A model generated the notes under the pieces. It was not told the DNA's origin, did not search any database, and was given only the letters and a program-made list of their open reading frames with translations. A stretch of DNA of 5,728 nt from Geothrix sp. (GTDB lineage Bacteria; Acidobacteriota; Holophagae; Holophagales; Holophagaceae). Positions 1 to 5,728 of this stretch are shown here, piece after piece. The position numbers and the translations under genes were made by a program. Position 1 is the first letter of the stretch. Each line of letters opens with the position of its first letter. Location: positions 1 to 5,728 of the forward strand of contig JAMPXL010000088.1 of NCBI GenBank assembly GCA_023701165.1. The letters run 5' to 3'.

Positions 1-268
1 CCCGCGCCTGGGGCGGGCGGTGCAGGCCGCGGGCGGCATGGGACCAGGGGACGCCGCCCATGTGGATGGTCCCGCGGTCCGCCCGCTCCAGCCCCGCCAG
101 CAGCCGCAGGACCGTGGTCTTGCCGGAACCCGAAGGGCCGAAGAGCACCGTCACCGAGAACCCGGGCTGCGGGATCTCGAAGCGCGCCTCCACGGTGGTT
201 CCGCCCGGGAAATGGCGTTCGGCGTCCGCCTGCAGGTGGGGGCCGCCGGAGATCAGATGAGCGTCCAC
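1..268 (-). CDS. modC: ModC, molybdate ABC transporter ATP-binding protein (N-terminal part, cut by window edge)
   Basis: Cytoplasmic ATPase subunit expected to drive molybdate import through ModB. Only the first 89 codons are present; the gene runs off the left edge. The Walker A loop GPSGSGKT is at residues 44-51, followed by a typical helix (TVLRLLAGLERADRG) and a G-x-I beta strand. The visible end, RPPQAR, sits where ModC proteins normally lead into the Q-loop (RRVGYVFQ-like), but the Q-loop, signature and Walker B motifs are outside the window. The start is taken as GTG at 268, because an AGAGGAA ribosome-binding site lies just upstream and no in-frame ATG precedes Walker A. The gene starts 16 nt inside the end of modB, which implies translational coupling. 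Calling it ModC rather than another ABC ATPase rests mainly on its place after modA and modB. The ModC-specific C-terminal molybdate-binding (TOBE/MOP) domain cannot be checked here. Confidence 0.9.
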   Translation of the reverse strand, partial: MDAHLISGGPHLQADAERHFPGGTTVEARFEIPQPGFSVTVLFGPSGSGKTTVLRLLAGLERADRGTIHMGGVPWSHAARGLHRPPQAR

Positions 269-939
269 GGCTTCCTCTGGTGGCGCCGCAGGGCGTAGGT
301 GAAGGCCAGGACCAGGAAGGAGACGCCCAGCAGCAGGGCCGCCGTGCGGGCGGCGGGGGCATAGTCCATGGCCTGCACCTGGTCGTAGATGGCGATGCTC
401 ACGGTGCGGGTGCGCCCCGGCAGGTTGCCGCCCACCATGAGCACCACGCCGAATTCGCCCAGGGTGTGCGCGAAGGTGAGCACCAGGCCCGTGAGGATGC
501 CCGCCCAGGAGAGGGGCGCGATCACGCGGAGAAAGGTGCGGAGCCGCGATTCGCCCAGGCACCAGGAGGCTTCGATGAGGCCGCGGTCCACGGAGGCGAA
601 GGCCGCCGCCAGGGGCTGGATCATGAAGGGCAGGCTGTAGAGCACCGATGCGATGAGCAGGCCCTCGAAGGAGAAGGGCAGGGTGTGGCCGAAGAGGCCT
701 TCCCAGGCATGGCCCAGGGGGCTGCGGGGGCCCATGGCCATCAGGAGGTAGAAGCCCAGCACCGTGGGCGGCAGCACCAGGGGCATGGCCACCACGGCCT
801 CCACCAGGAACTTCCACCGCCACCGGGAGAAGGCCAGCCAGTAGGCCAGGGGCAGGCCCAGGACCAGCAGCGCCGCCATGGTGAGCGAGGCGAGCGCGAG
901 GCTCAGGCGGATGGCCTGCCAATCGATCCCCGGGGCCAT
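253..939 (-). CDS. modB: ModB, molybdate ABC transporter permease
   Basis: Inner-membrane channel subunit of the molybdate/tungstate importer, 228 aa, close to the usual ModB length of about 225-230. About five hydrophobic segments are visible near residues 11-34, 45-68, 92-115, 146-169 and 196-217. The segment MPLVLPPTVLGFYLL (52-66) and the SPLG and LPFSF motifs (73-91) are typical of ModB. The EAA loop that docks on the ATPase runs from E123 (EASWCLGES) through IAPL at 140-143; the second alanine of EAA is serine here. FAHTLGEFGVVLMVGGN (156-172) is the conserved ModB segment following the EAA loop. The ATG at 939 shares its A with the TGA of modA (TGATG), and GGAGGG lies 6 nt upstream. 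The same frame stays open far upstream through modA, but that extension is a GC-driven shadow and not part of the protein. The stop lies inside modC. Confidence 0.96.
   Translation of the reverse strand: MAPGIDWQAIRLSLALASLTMAALLVLGLPLAYWLAFSRWRWKFLVEAVVAMPLVLPPTVLGFYLLMAMGPRSPLGHAWEGLFGHTLPFSFEGLLIASVLYSLPFMIQPLAAAFASVDRGLIEASWCLGESRLRTFLRVIAPLSWAGILTGLVLTFAHTLGEFGVVLMVGGNLPGRTRTVSIAIYDQVQAMDYAPAARTAALLLGVSFLVLAFTYALRRHQRKPWTLI
272..278 (-). promoter_or_regulatory. Ribosome-binding site of modC, inside modB
   Basis: Read on the minus strand the bases are AGAGGAA, ending 3 nt before the GTG at 268 (5 nt from the GAGG core). It lies within the last codons of modB and supports the GTG as the modC start. 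Confidence 0.6.
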
Positions 940-1733
940 CAGCGGCCCTCCGCCGCGAAGCCGTACCGGCGGAGGATCGCCACGGCCTCGGGGGATCCCA
1001 TGAAGCTGCGGAAGGCCAGGGCATCGGCCCGGTTCCGGGCATGGTTCAGGATCACGCCACCCTGGTCCAGGGGCGGATGGGCGTCCTGGGGCAGTTCCCA
1101 CCAGCGGCCCGAGGCGGCCATGACGGGGGCCTTGGCCAGGGACAGGGCGAGGATGCCGAGATCGGCGGCGCCGGTCTGCACGAACTGGGCGGTCTGGGCG
1201 ATGTTCTCGCCGAAGACCAGGCGGGGCTTCACCGCCTCGAGCAGCCCGGCCTTCACGAGCGCTGCTTCCGCCGCGCGGCCATAGGGCGCGTGGCGCGGAT
1301 TGGCGATGGCCACCCGGCGGGCGGCGGGGTGCAGGAGGGCCTTCATGCCCAGCTGCTCCACGGGGATGGGCGAGTCCATGGGAACCCACAGCACCAGGTG
1401 CCCCCGGCTGTAGCGGAATTCCGTGGCGCCGTCGGCCAGGCCCGCCTCCACCAGCTTCCGGGGAAAGCTGAGGTCGGCGGAGAGGAAGAGGTCGAAGGGG
1501 GCCTTGTTCACGAGCTGGTTGTAGAGGTTCCCCGAGGATCCGTGGGTGAGGGCGACGTCGAGGCCGGGGTTCGCCCGGGCGAAGGCCTGTTTCAGATCGC
1601 CCAGGGCGAACTGCAGGTCGGCGGCGGCCGCGATGGCGAGGGTGCGGGGCGGGGCGCCCAGGCCGATGGCCCCGAGTCCGAATGCCAGGGCGGCCACGAG
1701 GGCGGGTCGCAGGCGGGATCGGAAGTGGGGCAT
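939..1733 (-). CDS. modA: ModA, periplasmic molybdate-binding protein
   Basis: Substrate-binding protein that captures molybdate (probably also tungstate) in the periplasm and delivers it to ModB. It has 264 aa, a usual length. Residues 1-27 form a signal peptide: basic start with R5, R7, R9, hydrophobic stretch ALVAALAFGLGAIGLGA, likely cleavage after A27. No cysteine is present there, so it is a soluble periplasmic protein rather than a lipoprotein. Family motifs in order: AAAADLQ (35-41, first oxyanion loop), HGSSGNLYNQL (64-74, second loop), APFDLFLSADLSFPRKL (78-94), YSRGHLVLW (108-116), IANPRHAPYGRAAEAAL (143-159), FGENIAQTAQFVQTGAADLG (174-193), and RRYGF (255-259) at the end. S66 and S67 are likely oxyanion ligands by comparison with the family. 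The start ATG has AAGGAA 5 nt upstream. First gene of modABC. Its stop overlaps the modB start by one base. Confidence 0.96.
   Translation of the reverse strand: MPHFRSRLRPALVAALAFGLGAIGLGAPPRTLAIAAAADLQFALGDLKQAFARANPGLDVALTHGSSGNLYNQLVNKAPFDLFLSADLSFPRKLVEAGLADGATEFRYSRGHLVLWVPMDSPIPVEQLGMKALLHPAARRVAIANPRHAPYGRAAEAALVKAGLLEAVKPRLVFGENIAQTAQFVQTGAADLGILALSLAKAPVMAASGRWWELPQDAHPPLDQGGVILNHARNRADALAFRSFMGSPEAVAILRRYGFAAEGR
946..951 (-). promoter_or_regulatory. Ribosome-binding site of modB, inside modA
   Basis: GGAGGG on the minus strand, 6 nt before the ATG at 939. It lies in the last codons of modA and decides the modB start against the long upstream open extension of the same frame. Confidence 0.75.
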
Positions 1734-1738
1734 GCGGA

Positions 1739-1744
1739 TTCCTT
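1739..1744 (-). promoter_or_regulatory. Ribosome-binding site of modA
   Basis: AAGGAA on the minus strand, 5 nt before the ATG at 1733. It is consistent with the signal-peptide start chosen for ModA. Confidence 0.6.
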
Positions 1745-1772
1745 GGGGGCCGGGTGTCAGGGCGCCTGCTCG

Positions 1773-1778
1773 ATTCTA
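1773..1778 (-). promoter_or_regulatory. Candidate -10 element of the modABC promoter
   Basis: The minus strand reads TAGAAT, five of six matches to the sigma-70 -10 consensus, in one of the few AT-richer spots of the divergent region. Initiation would fall near 1766, giving a leader of about 30 nt that contains the modA ribosome-binding site. No convincing -35 hexamer is seen 16-18 bp further upstream, so the site would need an activator or the call may be wrong. Confidence 0.35.
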
Positions 1779-1780
1779 TG

Positions 1781-1794
1781 CCGGGAAGGCCCGG
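1781..1794. repeat. Short inverted repeat between the divergent genes
   Basis: Perfect 5-bp arms CCGGG and CCCGG flank the 4-nt centre AAGG. It lies just upstream of the candidate modA -10, where a regulator could bind. A 5-bp GC palindrome is also easily produced by chance in DNA of this composition. Confidence 0.2.
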
Positions 1795-1798
1795 ATCA

Positions 1799-1827
1799 TT
1801 GCCGCCGTCGGCGCGGCCCGTCATGAT
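1799..1827 (+). promoter_or_regulatory. Candidate promoter of the sensor-kinase operon
   Basis: TTGCCG (1799-1804) and CATGAT (1822-1827) each match the sigma-70 consensus at four of six positions and are separated by exactly 17 bp. Transcription would begin near 1834, leaving an untranslated leader of about 85 nt before the ATG at 1919. This is a weak match found by eye and is offered only because nothing better is visible on this strand. Confidence 0.25.
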
Positions 1828-1918
1828 TCCCCAGGCAAGCTCCCCTCCATCGGCCGCGCAGACCGGCTTTCCATCCTCCGGCGCGGCTCTGGTTTCCAGG
1901 CCTTCCACGGGATGTCGC

Positions 1919-4519
1919 ATGGCCCCGTTCCTCAGCCGCCTCCGCATCGCTGCCAAGCTCTGGCTGGGGTTCAGCGCCGTGGCCGGGATCCTGGCGGGGC
2001 TGGCCCTGATCCAGATCAACATCCTCCACGAGGAGGAGCACCGGGTGCTCCGCATCTTCGAGAACCGCATGGTTCCGGTGCGGCAGCTGAAGACCGTATC
2101 GGACGCCTATGGCATCCACATCCTGTTCGCAGCGCGCCAGGTCCGGGGCGGCACCCTGGAAACCCCCGAAGGGCTCCGGCGGATCCAGGAGGCCAGGCAG
2201 GAGGCGAACCGGCAATGGACCGCCTTCAAGGCTGCCGCGGGAGCCCACTCGGACCCCGAGGCGCTGGCCCGCATGGACGCGCTCATGGCCTACGTGGACC
2301 GGGACCTGGACCGCCTGGAGCAGCTGCTGGTGGAAGGGCAGCTGGCCTCCCTGGGCCGCTTCGTGGATGACGACCTGCTGCCGGAGATCCTTCCTGTCAC
2401 CACCCTTCTCGCCGGGCTGGTGCAGGTCCAGGAGGATGCGGCGCAGCGGAGCGTGGACGAGATGGCCGCCCGGGCCCAGCGGACGCGGGCGCTCTCCTAC
2501 GCCATGATCCTGGGAGGGCTGGCGGCGGCCCTGGGGTTGGGGTACCACATTTCGCAGGACCTCTCCGGGAGCATCCGCCGGATGGTGGCGCAGGTGCGCC
2601 GGGCTGCGGAGGGGGATCTGGAGGCGCAGGTCCGCGTCGAGGGCCGCGACGAGCTGGCGGACCTGGGGCGGGAGCTGAACCGCATGGTCGGCCGCCTGAG
2701 GGGGACCATCCATGCCCTGGCGGAGCAGGAGGCCAGCGAACGCGCCGTGCTTCAGCATGCCCAGGCGGCCATCATCGTGCGGGACACCCAGGGCCTGGTG
2801 CGCCGCTTCAACCCCTATGCGGAAGCCCTTCTGGGGTTCAGCGAGGATGAGGTGATCGGCCTTCCCGGATCCCCCTGGCTGGATCCCGAGGAGGTCGGGG
2901 CCCTGGCCAGGACCCTGTCGGAGCGCACCGGCCGGACGATCCAGGGCGAGGTCGAGCTCATCCGGCAGCTGACGGAGACGGGGCCGGACCTGAGGGAGTG
3001 GACCTTTGTGGCCCGGGACGGGCGGCGGGTGCCCATGCTGGGGGCCCTCTCCACCATCACGGCGGCGGACGGCCAGCCCGTGGGTTTCCTGGCCATCTCC
3101 TCGGACCTTTCCAGCCTCAAGGCCCTGGAGGCGGACCTCCGCGCGAGCGAGGCCCGGGCCCAGGCCGCCAACCGGGCCAAGAGCGCCTTCCTCTCCAACA
3201 TGAGCCACGAGCTGCGCACCCCGCTCAACGCCATCCTGGGCTACGCGCAGCTCATGAACCGGAACAGCGCGCGCAGCCCGGAAGACCGCGACCAGCTGGG
3301 CCGCATCCTGGGGGCCGGAGAGCACCTGCTGTCGCTGATAAATGACGTGCTTTCCCTCAGCAAGATCGAATCCGGCGGCCTGGAGCTCCGGACAGGATCC
3401 TTCCGGGCCACCGCACTGCTTGAAGGCGTCATGGACATGCAGCGCATCCGGGCCGCCTCCAAGGGGCTGGAGCTGAGGCTGGAAGCCGCTCCCGGATTCC
3501 CCGAACACCTGGAGGGGGACGAGGCCAAGCTGCGGCAAGTGCTGGTGAACCTCCTGGGGAACGCCGTGAAGTTCACGGCCAGGGGAACGGTCTCGCTCCT
3601 GGCTGAATACACCGCGGGCCGCGCCACCTTCACCGTGGCGGACACGGGCCCGGGCATCGCCGAGGAGGACCAGCGCCAGCTCTTCCAGGCCTTCTACCAG
3701 GCGGCCAACCACCCCATGGCCGCCGAGGGCACGGGCCTCGGCCTGCACATCAGCCGCTCCCTGGTGCACCTCATGGGTGGGGAGCTGACGCTGTGGAGCC
3801 GCCTCGGGGAGGGCAGCCGCTTCAGCTTCAGCCTGCCCCTGCCGGAGGGGGAACCGCCGCTGGAACTGGAGGACCGGGGCCGGGTCGCGGGCCTGGAGCC
3901 CGGCCAGCGGCGCGCCACCATGCTGGTGGTGGATGACCGGGTGGAGAACCGGGACCTGCTGGTGCGGCTGCTCGAATCCTTGGACTTCCGCGTCTACGCC
4001 GCCGCCGACGGGGTTGAGGCGGTGGAGCTGTGGGGAAGGCACCGGCCCGACCTGGTCTGGATGGACCTCCGCATGCCCCGCATGAGCGGGTTCGAGGCCA
4101 TCCAGCTGATCCGCGGCCGGGAGCTGGAGGAGGGGCTGCCCCATACCTTCGTGGTGGCGATCTCCGCCAGCGTCATCGACATGGACCGGGACACGCTGCG
4201 GCAGTCCGGCTTCGACGACTTCCTGGGGAAACCCTTCCGCGAAGGCCAGCTGTTTGAACTGATCTCCCGGATGCTGGGGCTGCGCTTCCGCTACCGGGAG
4301 GCCGAGGCGGACGCCCCCGCGCCGAAGGCGCTGTCGGAGCTCCTGAGACTGGAGTCCGCAGCCTGGCGGGCCGATCTGAAGGAAGCGGTGCTGATCGGGG
4401 ACACCCAGGCCGCCCTGGCGCTGGCCGATCAGGTGGGAACGAAGCCCGTGGCGGAGAGCCTCCGCCAGCTGCTCAGGGCCTACAAGCTCCAGGAACTGCT
4501 CGATGGATTGAACGGATGA
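1919..4519 (+). CDS. Membrane hybrid sensor histidine kinase (4HB-HAMP-PAS-HisKA-HATPase-REC-tail)
   Basis: Inner-membrane sensor of 866 aa that should autophosphorylate and pass phosphate to its own receiver. Order: TM1 about 14-36; periplasmic four-helix bundle about 37-190 resembling the 4HB_MCP chemoreceptor sensor family (FENRMVPVRQL, then SDAYGIH and VRGGTL); TM2 about 193-210; HAMP about 211-264; PAS about 275-400; a short signalling helix; HisKA with H430 in NMSHELRTPLN; HATPase with N-box NLLGNAVKF (544-552), G1 DTGPGI (575-580) and G2 GTGLGL (604-609); REC 667-787 with D672/D673, phosphoacceptor D716, S749 and K771. Residues 800-866 form a helical tail without histidine. All catalytic residues look intact. 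The ATG at 1919 is chosen because a short basic stretch and TM1 follow at once, a weak GGGA lies 6 nt upstream, and codons upstream of it lack the strong G/C third-position bias seen afterwards. In-frame ATGs at 1682, 1778 and 1823 are less likely. Signal sensed: unknown. Confidence 0.93.
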   Translation: MAPFLSRLRIAAKLWLGFSAVAGILAGLALIQINILHEEEHRVLRIFENRMVPVRQLKTVSDAYGIHILFAARQVRGGTLETPEGLRRIQEARQEANRQWTAFKAAAGAHSDPEALARMDALMAYVDRDLDRLEQLLVEGQLASLGRFVDDDLLPEILPVTTLLAGLVQVQEDAAQRSVDEMAARAQRTRALSYAMILGGLAAALGLGYHISQDLSGSIRRMVAQVRRAAEGDLEAQVRVEGRDELADLGRELNRMVGRLRGTIHALAEQEASERAVLQHAQAAIIVRDTQGLVRRFNPYAEALLGFSEDEVIGLPGSPWLDPEEVGALARTLSERTGRTIQGEVELIRQLTETGPDLREWTFVARDGRRVPMLGALSTITAADGQPVGFLAISSDLSSLKALEADLRASEARAQAANRAKSAFLSNMSHELRTPLNAILGYAQLMNRNSARSPEDRDQLGRILGAGEHLLSLINDVLSLSKIESGGLELRTGSFRATALLEGVMDMQRIRAASKGLELRLEAAPGFPEHLEGDEAKLRQVLVNLLGNAVKFTARGTVSLLAEYTAGRATFTVADTGPGIAEEDQRQLFQAFYQAANHPMAAEGTGLGLHISRSLVHLMGGELTLWSRLGEGSRFSFSLPLPEGEPPLELEDRGRVAGLEPGQRRATMLVVDDRVENRDLLVRLLESLDFRVYAAADGVEAVELWGRHRPDLVWMDLRMPRMSGFEAIQLIRGRELEEGLPHTFVVAISASVIDMDRDTLRQSGFDDFLGKPFREGQLFELISRMLGLRFRYREAEADAPAPKALSELLRLESAAWRADLKEAVLIGDTQAALALADQVGTKPVAESLRQLLRAYKLQELLDGLNG

Positions 4520-4521
4520 AC

Positions 4522-4527
4522 AGGGAG
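4522..4527 (+). promoter_or_regulatory. Ribosome-binding site deciding the start of the REC-kinase gene
   Basis: AGGGAG lies 6 nt before the ATG at 4534. The alternative ATG at 4516, which overlaps the preceding stop as ATGA, has no comparable site upstream. This favours 4534, although coupled re-initiation at 4516 remains possible. Confidence 0.5.
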
Positions 4528-4533
4528 ACGGAC

Positions 4534-5667
4534 ATGCTGGTGCCCCAGGGCGACATCCTCATCGTGGACGACAATCCGGACAACCTGGATCTGCTGAGCG
4601 CCGTGCTGCGCCAGCGGCAGTACCGGGTCCGGGCCGTGCCGTCCGGCGCCATGGCGCTAGAGGCGGCCCGCCGCCATCCCCCGGAACTGGTGATGCTCGA
4701 CGTGAACATGCCCGACATGGACGGGTACCAGACCTGCGAAGCGTTCAAGAAGGATGCCGCGCTGGCCCGCATCCCCATCATCTTCATCAGCGCCCTGGAT
4801 GACCCCCTGGACAAGGTGAAGGCCTTCCACGTGGGGGGCCGGGACTACGTGACCAAGCCCTTCAGCGCCGAGGAGGTGCTGGTGCGGGTGGAGCACCAGG
4901 TGAGCCTGGGGCGGCTGCAGCGGGAGCTGGAAATCCAGAACCAGAACCTGCTGGACGCCAACCTCAAGCTGAAGGAAGTGAACACCCTGAAGACCAACTT
5001 CACGGCCATGCTGGTCCACGACCTGCGCTCGCCCCTCACGGTGCTGGGGATCGTCCTGGAGAAGCTGCGGGACGGTGAGTCCGTCCGGGACGAGATGCTG
5101 GGCAAGGCCGAGGATTCCTGCACCCAGATCAAGACCCTGCTGGACGAGATGCTGGAGATCTACCGCAGTGAAAGCGGGCAGCTGCCCATGGAATTCGGCG
5201 AGCTGGATCCGGCCCCCTGGCTGGCCAGCCTCATGGGGCCGTACCACCTGCGGGCGGGCTCCGCCGGGGTGGAGTTCCAGCTGGCCATCGCCGAGGGCCT
5301 GCCTGCGATCCGAGGGGACCGGCAGAAGCTGGACCGGGCCCTGGTGAATCTGGTGGACAACGCCTTCAAGTTCACGCCCCGGGGTGGTGCGGTGCGGGTG
5401 GAGGCGGGCATCGAGTTCGGGACCGGCGTGGAGGCCGGCCTGCGCTTCCTGAGGCTGTCCGTGATCGATACGGGCCGGGGCATTCCGGCGGCGGACCTGC
5501 CCTTCATCTTCGACCCCTTCCGGCAGTCCGAGCGCAGCGACGCCACCAGGGGCGTGGGACTGGGCCTGGCCATCGTGCAGCGCCTGGTGGCCGCCCATCG
5601 GGGCCAGATCCGGGCCCAGAGCCAGATGGGCTTCGGCTCGAGCTTCAGCATCCTTCTCCCCTGCTGA
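4534..5667 (+). CDS. Response regulator-histidine kinase fusion (REC-coiled coil-HisKA-HATPase), soluble
   Basis: Cytoplasmic protein of 377 aa (383 if it starts at the ATG at 4516) with a receiver in front of a kinase. The receiver spans about residues 6-122: acidic pair D12/D13 in ILIVDDNPDN, phosphoacceptor D56 in MLDVNMPDMDG, S86 in IFISA, and K108 in TKPF. A linker at about 123-155 (LQRELEIQNQNLL) looks like a coiled coil. HisKA carries H162 in VHDLRSPLTVL. The HATPase has N-box VNLVDNAFKF (271-280, N276), G1 DTGRGI (312-317), FDPFRQSE (327-334) and G2 GVGLGL (340-345). No membrane segment or DNA-binding output is present. It follows the hybrid kinase in the same operon, so the likely role is to receive phosphate at D56, directly or through a phosphotransfer protein, and to change its own kinase activity in response. 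That role is inferred; the final partner is not in the window. Proteins of this layout are common, and no gene name can be assigned. Confidence 0.93.
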   Translation: MLVPQGDILIVDDNPDNLDLLSAVLRQRQYRVRAVPSGAMALEAARRHPPELVMLDVNMPDMDGYQTCEAFKKDAALARIPIIFISALDDPLDKVKAFHVGGRDYVTKPFSAEEVLVRVEHQVSLGRLQRELEIQNQNLLDANLKLKEVNTLKTNFTAMLVHDLRSPLTVLGIVLEKLRDGESVRDEMLGKAEDSCTQIKTLLDEMLEIYRSESGQLPMEFGELDPAPWLASLMGPYHLRAGSAGVEFQLAIAEGLPAIRGDRQKLDRALVNLVDNAFKFTPRGGAVRVEAGIEFGTGVEAGLRFLRLSVIDTGRGIPAADLPFIFDPFRQSERSDATRGVGLGLAIVQRLVAAHRGQIRAQSQMGFGSSFSILLPC

Positions 5668-5692
5668 CGGCCTTCCCCCCAGAAGGCACAAT
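5664..5692 (+). promoter_or_regulatory. Candidate promoter for the next gene
   Basis: CTGACG (5664-5669) and CACAAT (5687-5692) each match four of six sigma-70 consensus positions with a 17-bp spacer. The -35 element includes the stop codon of the REC-kinase gene. The ACAATA stretch is conspicuously AT-rich for this DNA. Initiation near 5700 would leave a leader of roughly 15 nt before the ATG at 5715. Confidence 0.35.
5670..5687 (+). terminator. Small hairpin after the signalling operon, doubtful terminator
   Basis: GCCTTC (5670-5675) pairs perfectly with GAAGGC (5682-5687) around a 6-nt loop, starting 3 nt after the stop codon. No run of T follows, so it is not a standard intrinsic terminator. 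It could slow transcription, protect the 3' end, or be incidental. Confidence 0.3.
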
Positions 5693-5714
5693 AGAGGGTT
5701 CCCCGGAGCCTCGC

Positions 5715-5728
5715 ATGCGCCTCCTTCC
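5715..5728 (+). CDS. Start of an unidentified gene, cut by the right edge
   Basis: An ATG at 5715 is preceded by GGAG (5705-5708) with a 6-nt gap and is followed by CGC CTC CTT (M-R-L-L), which continues out of the window. Four codons are too few to suggest a product. The support is the ribosome-binding site, the promoter-like sequence upstream, and the position directly after the operon on the same strand. Confidence 0.4.

Noticed and set aside
280..1284. 334-residue plus-strand frame opposite modA and modB
   Set aside because: Low-complexity G/Q/H/E-rich translation typical of antisense frames. The opposite strand carries well-conserved modA and modB.
1795..1827. ATCAT and ATGAT arms as a possible operator around the kinase promoter
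   Set aside because: Arms are only 5 bp with a 23-bp spacer; such a match is expected by chance in a region of this size.
940..2070. Upstream extension of the modB frame, giving an apparent 605-residue minus-strand protein
   Set aside because: It runs through modA in another frame, is rich in arginine, proline and glycine without recognisable motifs, and modB has its own ribosome-binding site and ATG at 939.
1796..4144. 782-residue open frame on the minus strand opposite the hybrid kinase
   Set aside because: Composition dominated by G, Q, H, P and V with no domain motifs. It mirrors the GC-biased wobble positions of the intact kinase on the other strand.
4657..5691. 344-residue minus-strand frame opposite the REC-kinase gene
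   Set aside because: Same shadow pattern, lacking motifs, and lying over a gene with complete receiver and kinase signatures.
1..5728. Search by eye for tRNA, rRNA, CRISPR arrays, insertion-sequence ends and long direct repeats
   Set aside because: Nothing found. The window is almost fully covered by ordinary protein genes, and the only gaps are the 185-bp divergent region and the right edge.

Overview
The window is GC-rich and gene-dense on both strands. Genes are packed with start/stop overlaps, and the wobble bias produces long open but meaningless frames opposite real genes. The molybdate-binding protein has a cleavable-looking signal peptide and no lipobox cysteine, which points to a Gram-negative-type (diderm) cell with a periplasm. 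The overall style would fit the Holophagae (Geothrix/Holophaga, Acidobacteriota) or a high-GC Deltaproteobacteria/Myxococcota relative. That placement is an impression from protein style, not a demonstrated assignment.

Left third, minus strand (about 1-1733): a molybdate ABC importer operon in the order modA (periplasmic binding protein), modB (inner-membrane permease) and modC (ATPase, cut by the left edge). modA stop and modB start share one base, and modC starts 16 nt inside modB, so the three are almost certainly co-transcribed and translationally coupled. ModA would hand molybdate (or tungstate) to the ModB dimer, powered by ModC. A TAGAAT -10-like element lies just upstream of modA.

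Middle (1734-1918): a 185-bp divergent intergenic region with weak promoter-like elements for both directions. No recognisable ModE-type operator was seen.

Right two thirds, plus strand (1919-5667): a two-gene signalling operon. The first gene encodes a membrane hybrid histidine kinase of 866 aa: TM, four-helix-bundle periplasmic sensor, TM, HAMP, PAS, HisKA, HATPase, REC, and a C-terminal helical tail without histidine. Immediately after it, overlapping by 4 nt or separated by 14 nt depending on the start, is a soluble REC-coiled coil-HisKA-HATPase protein of 377-383 aa. All catalytic residues appear intact in both kinases. No DNA-binding, diguanylate cyclase or other output domain is encoded here, so the end target of the relay is missing from the window.

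Right edge (5668-5728): a short gap with a small hairpin and a promoter-like sequence, followed by the probable first codons of another plus-strand gene. Nothing in the window is clearly a new system. The most interesting points are the output-less kinase-to-kinase pair, the histidine-less tail of the hybrid kinase, and the divergent pairing with molybdate transport.
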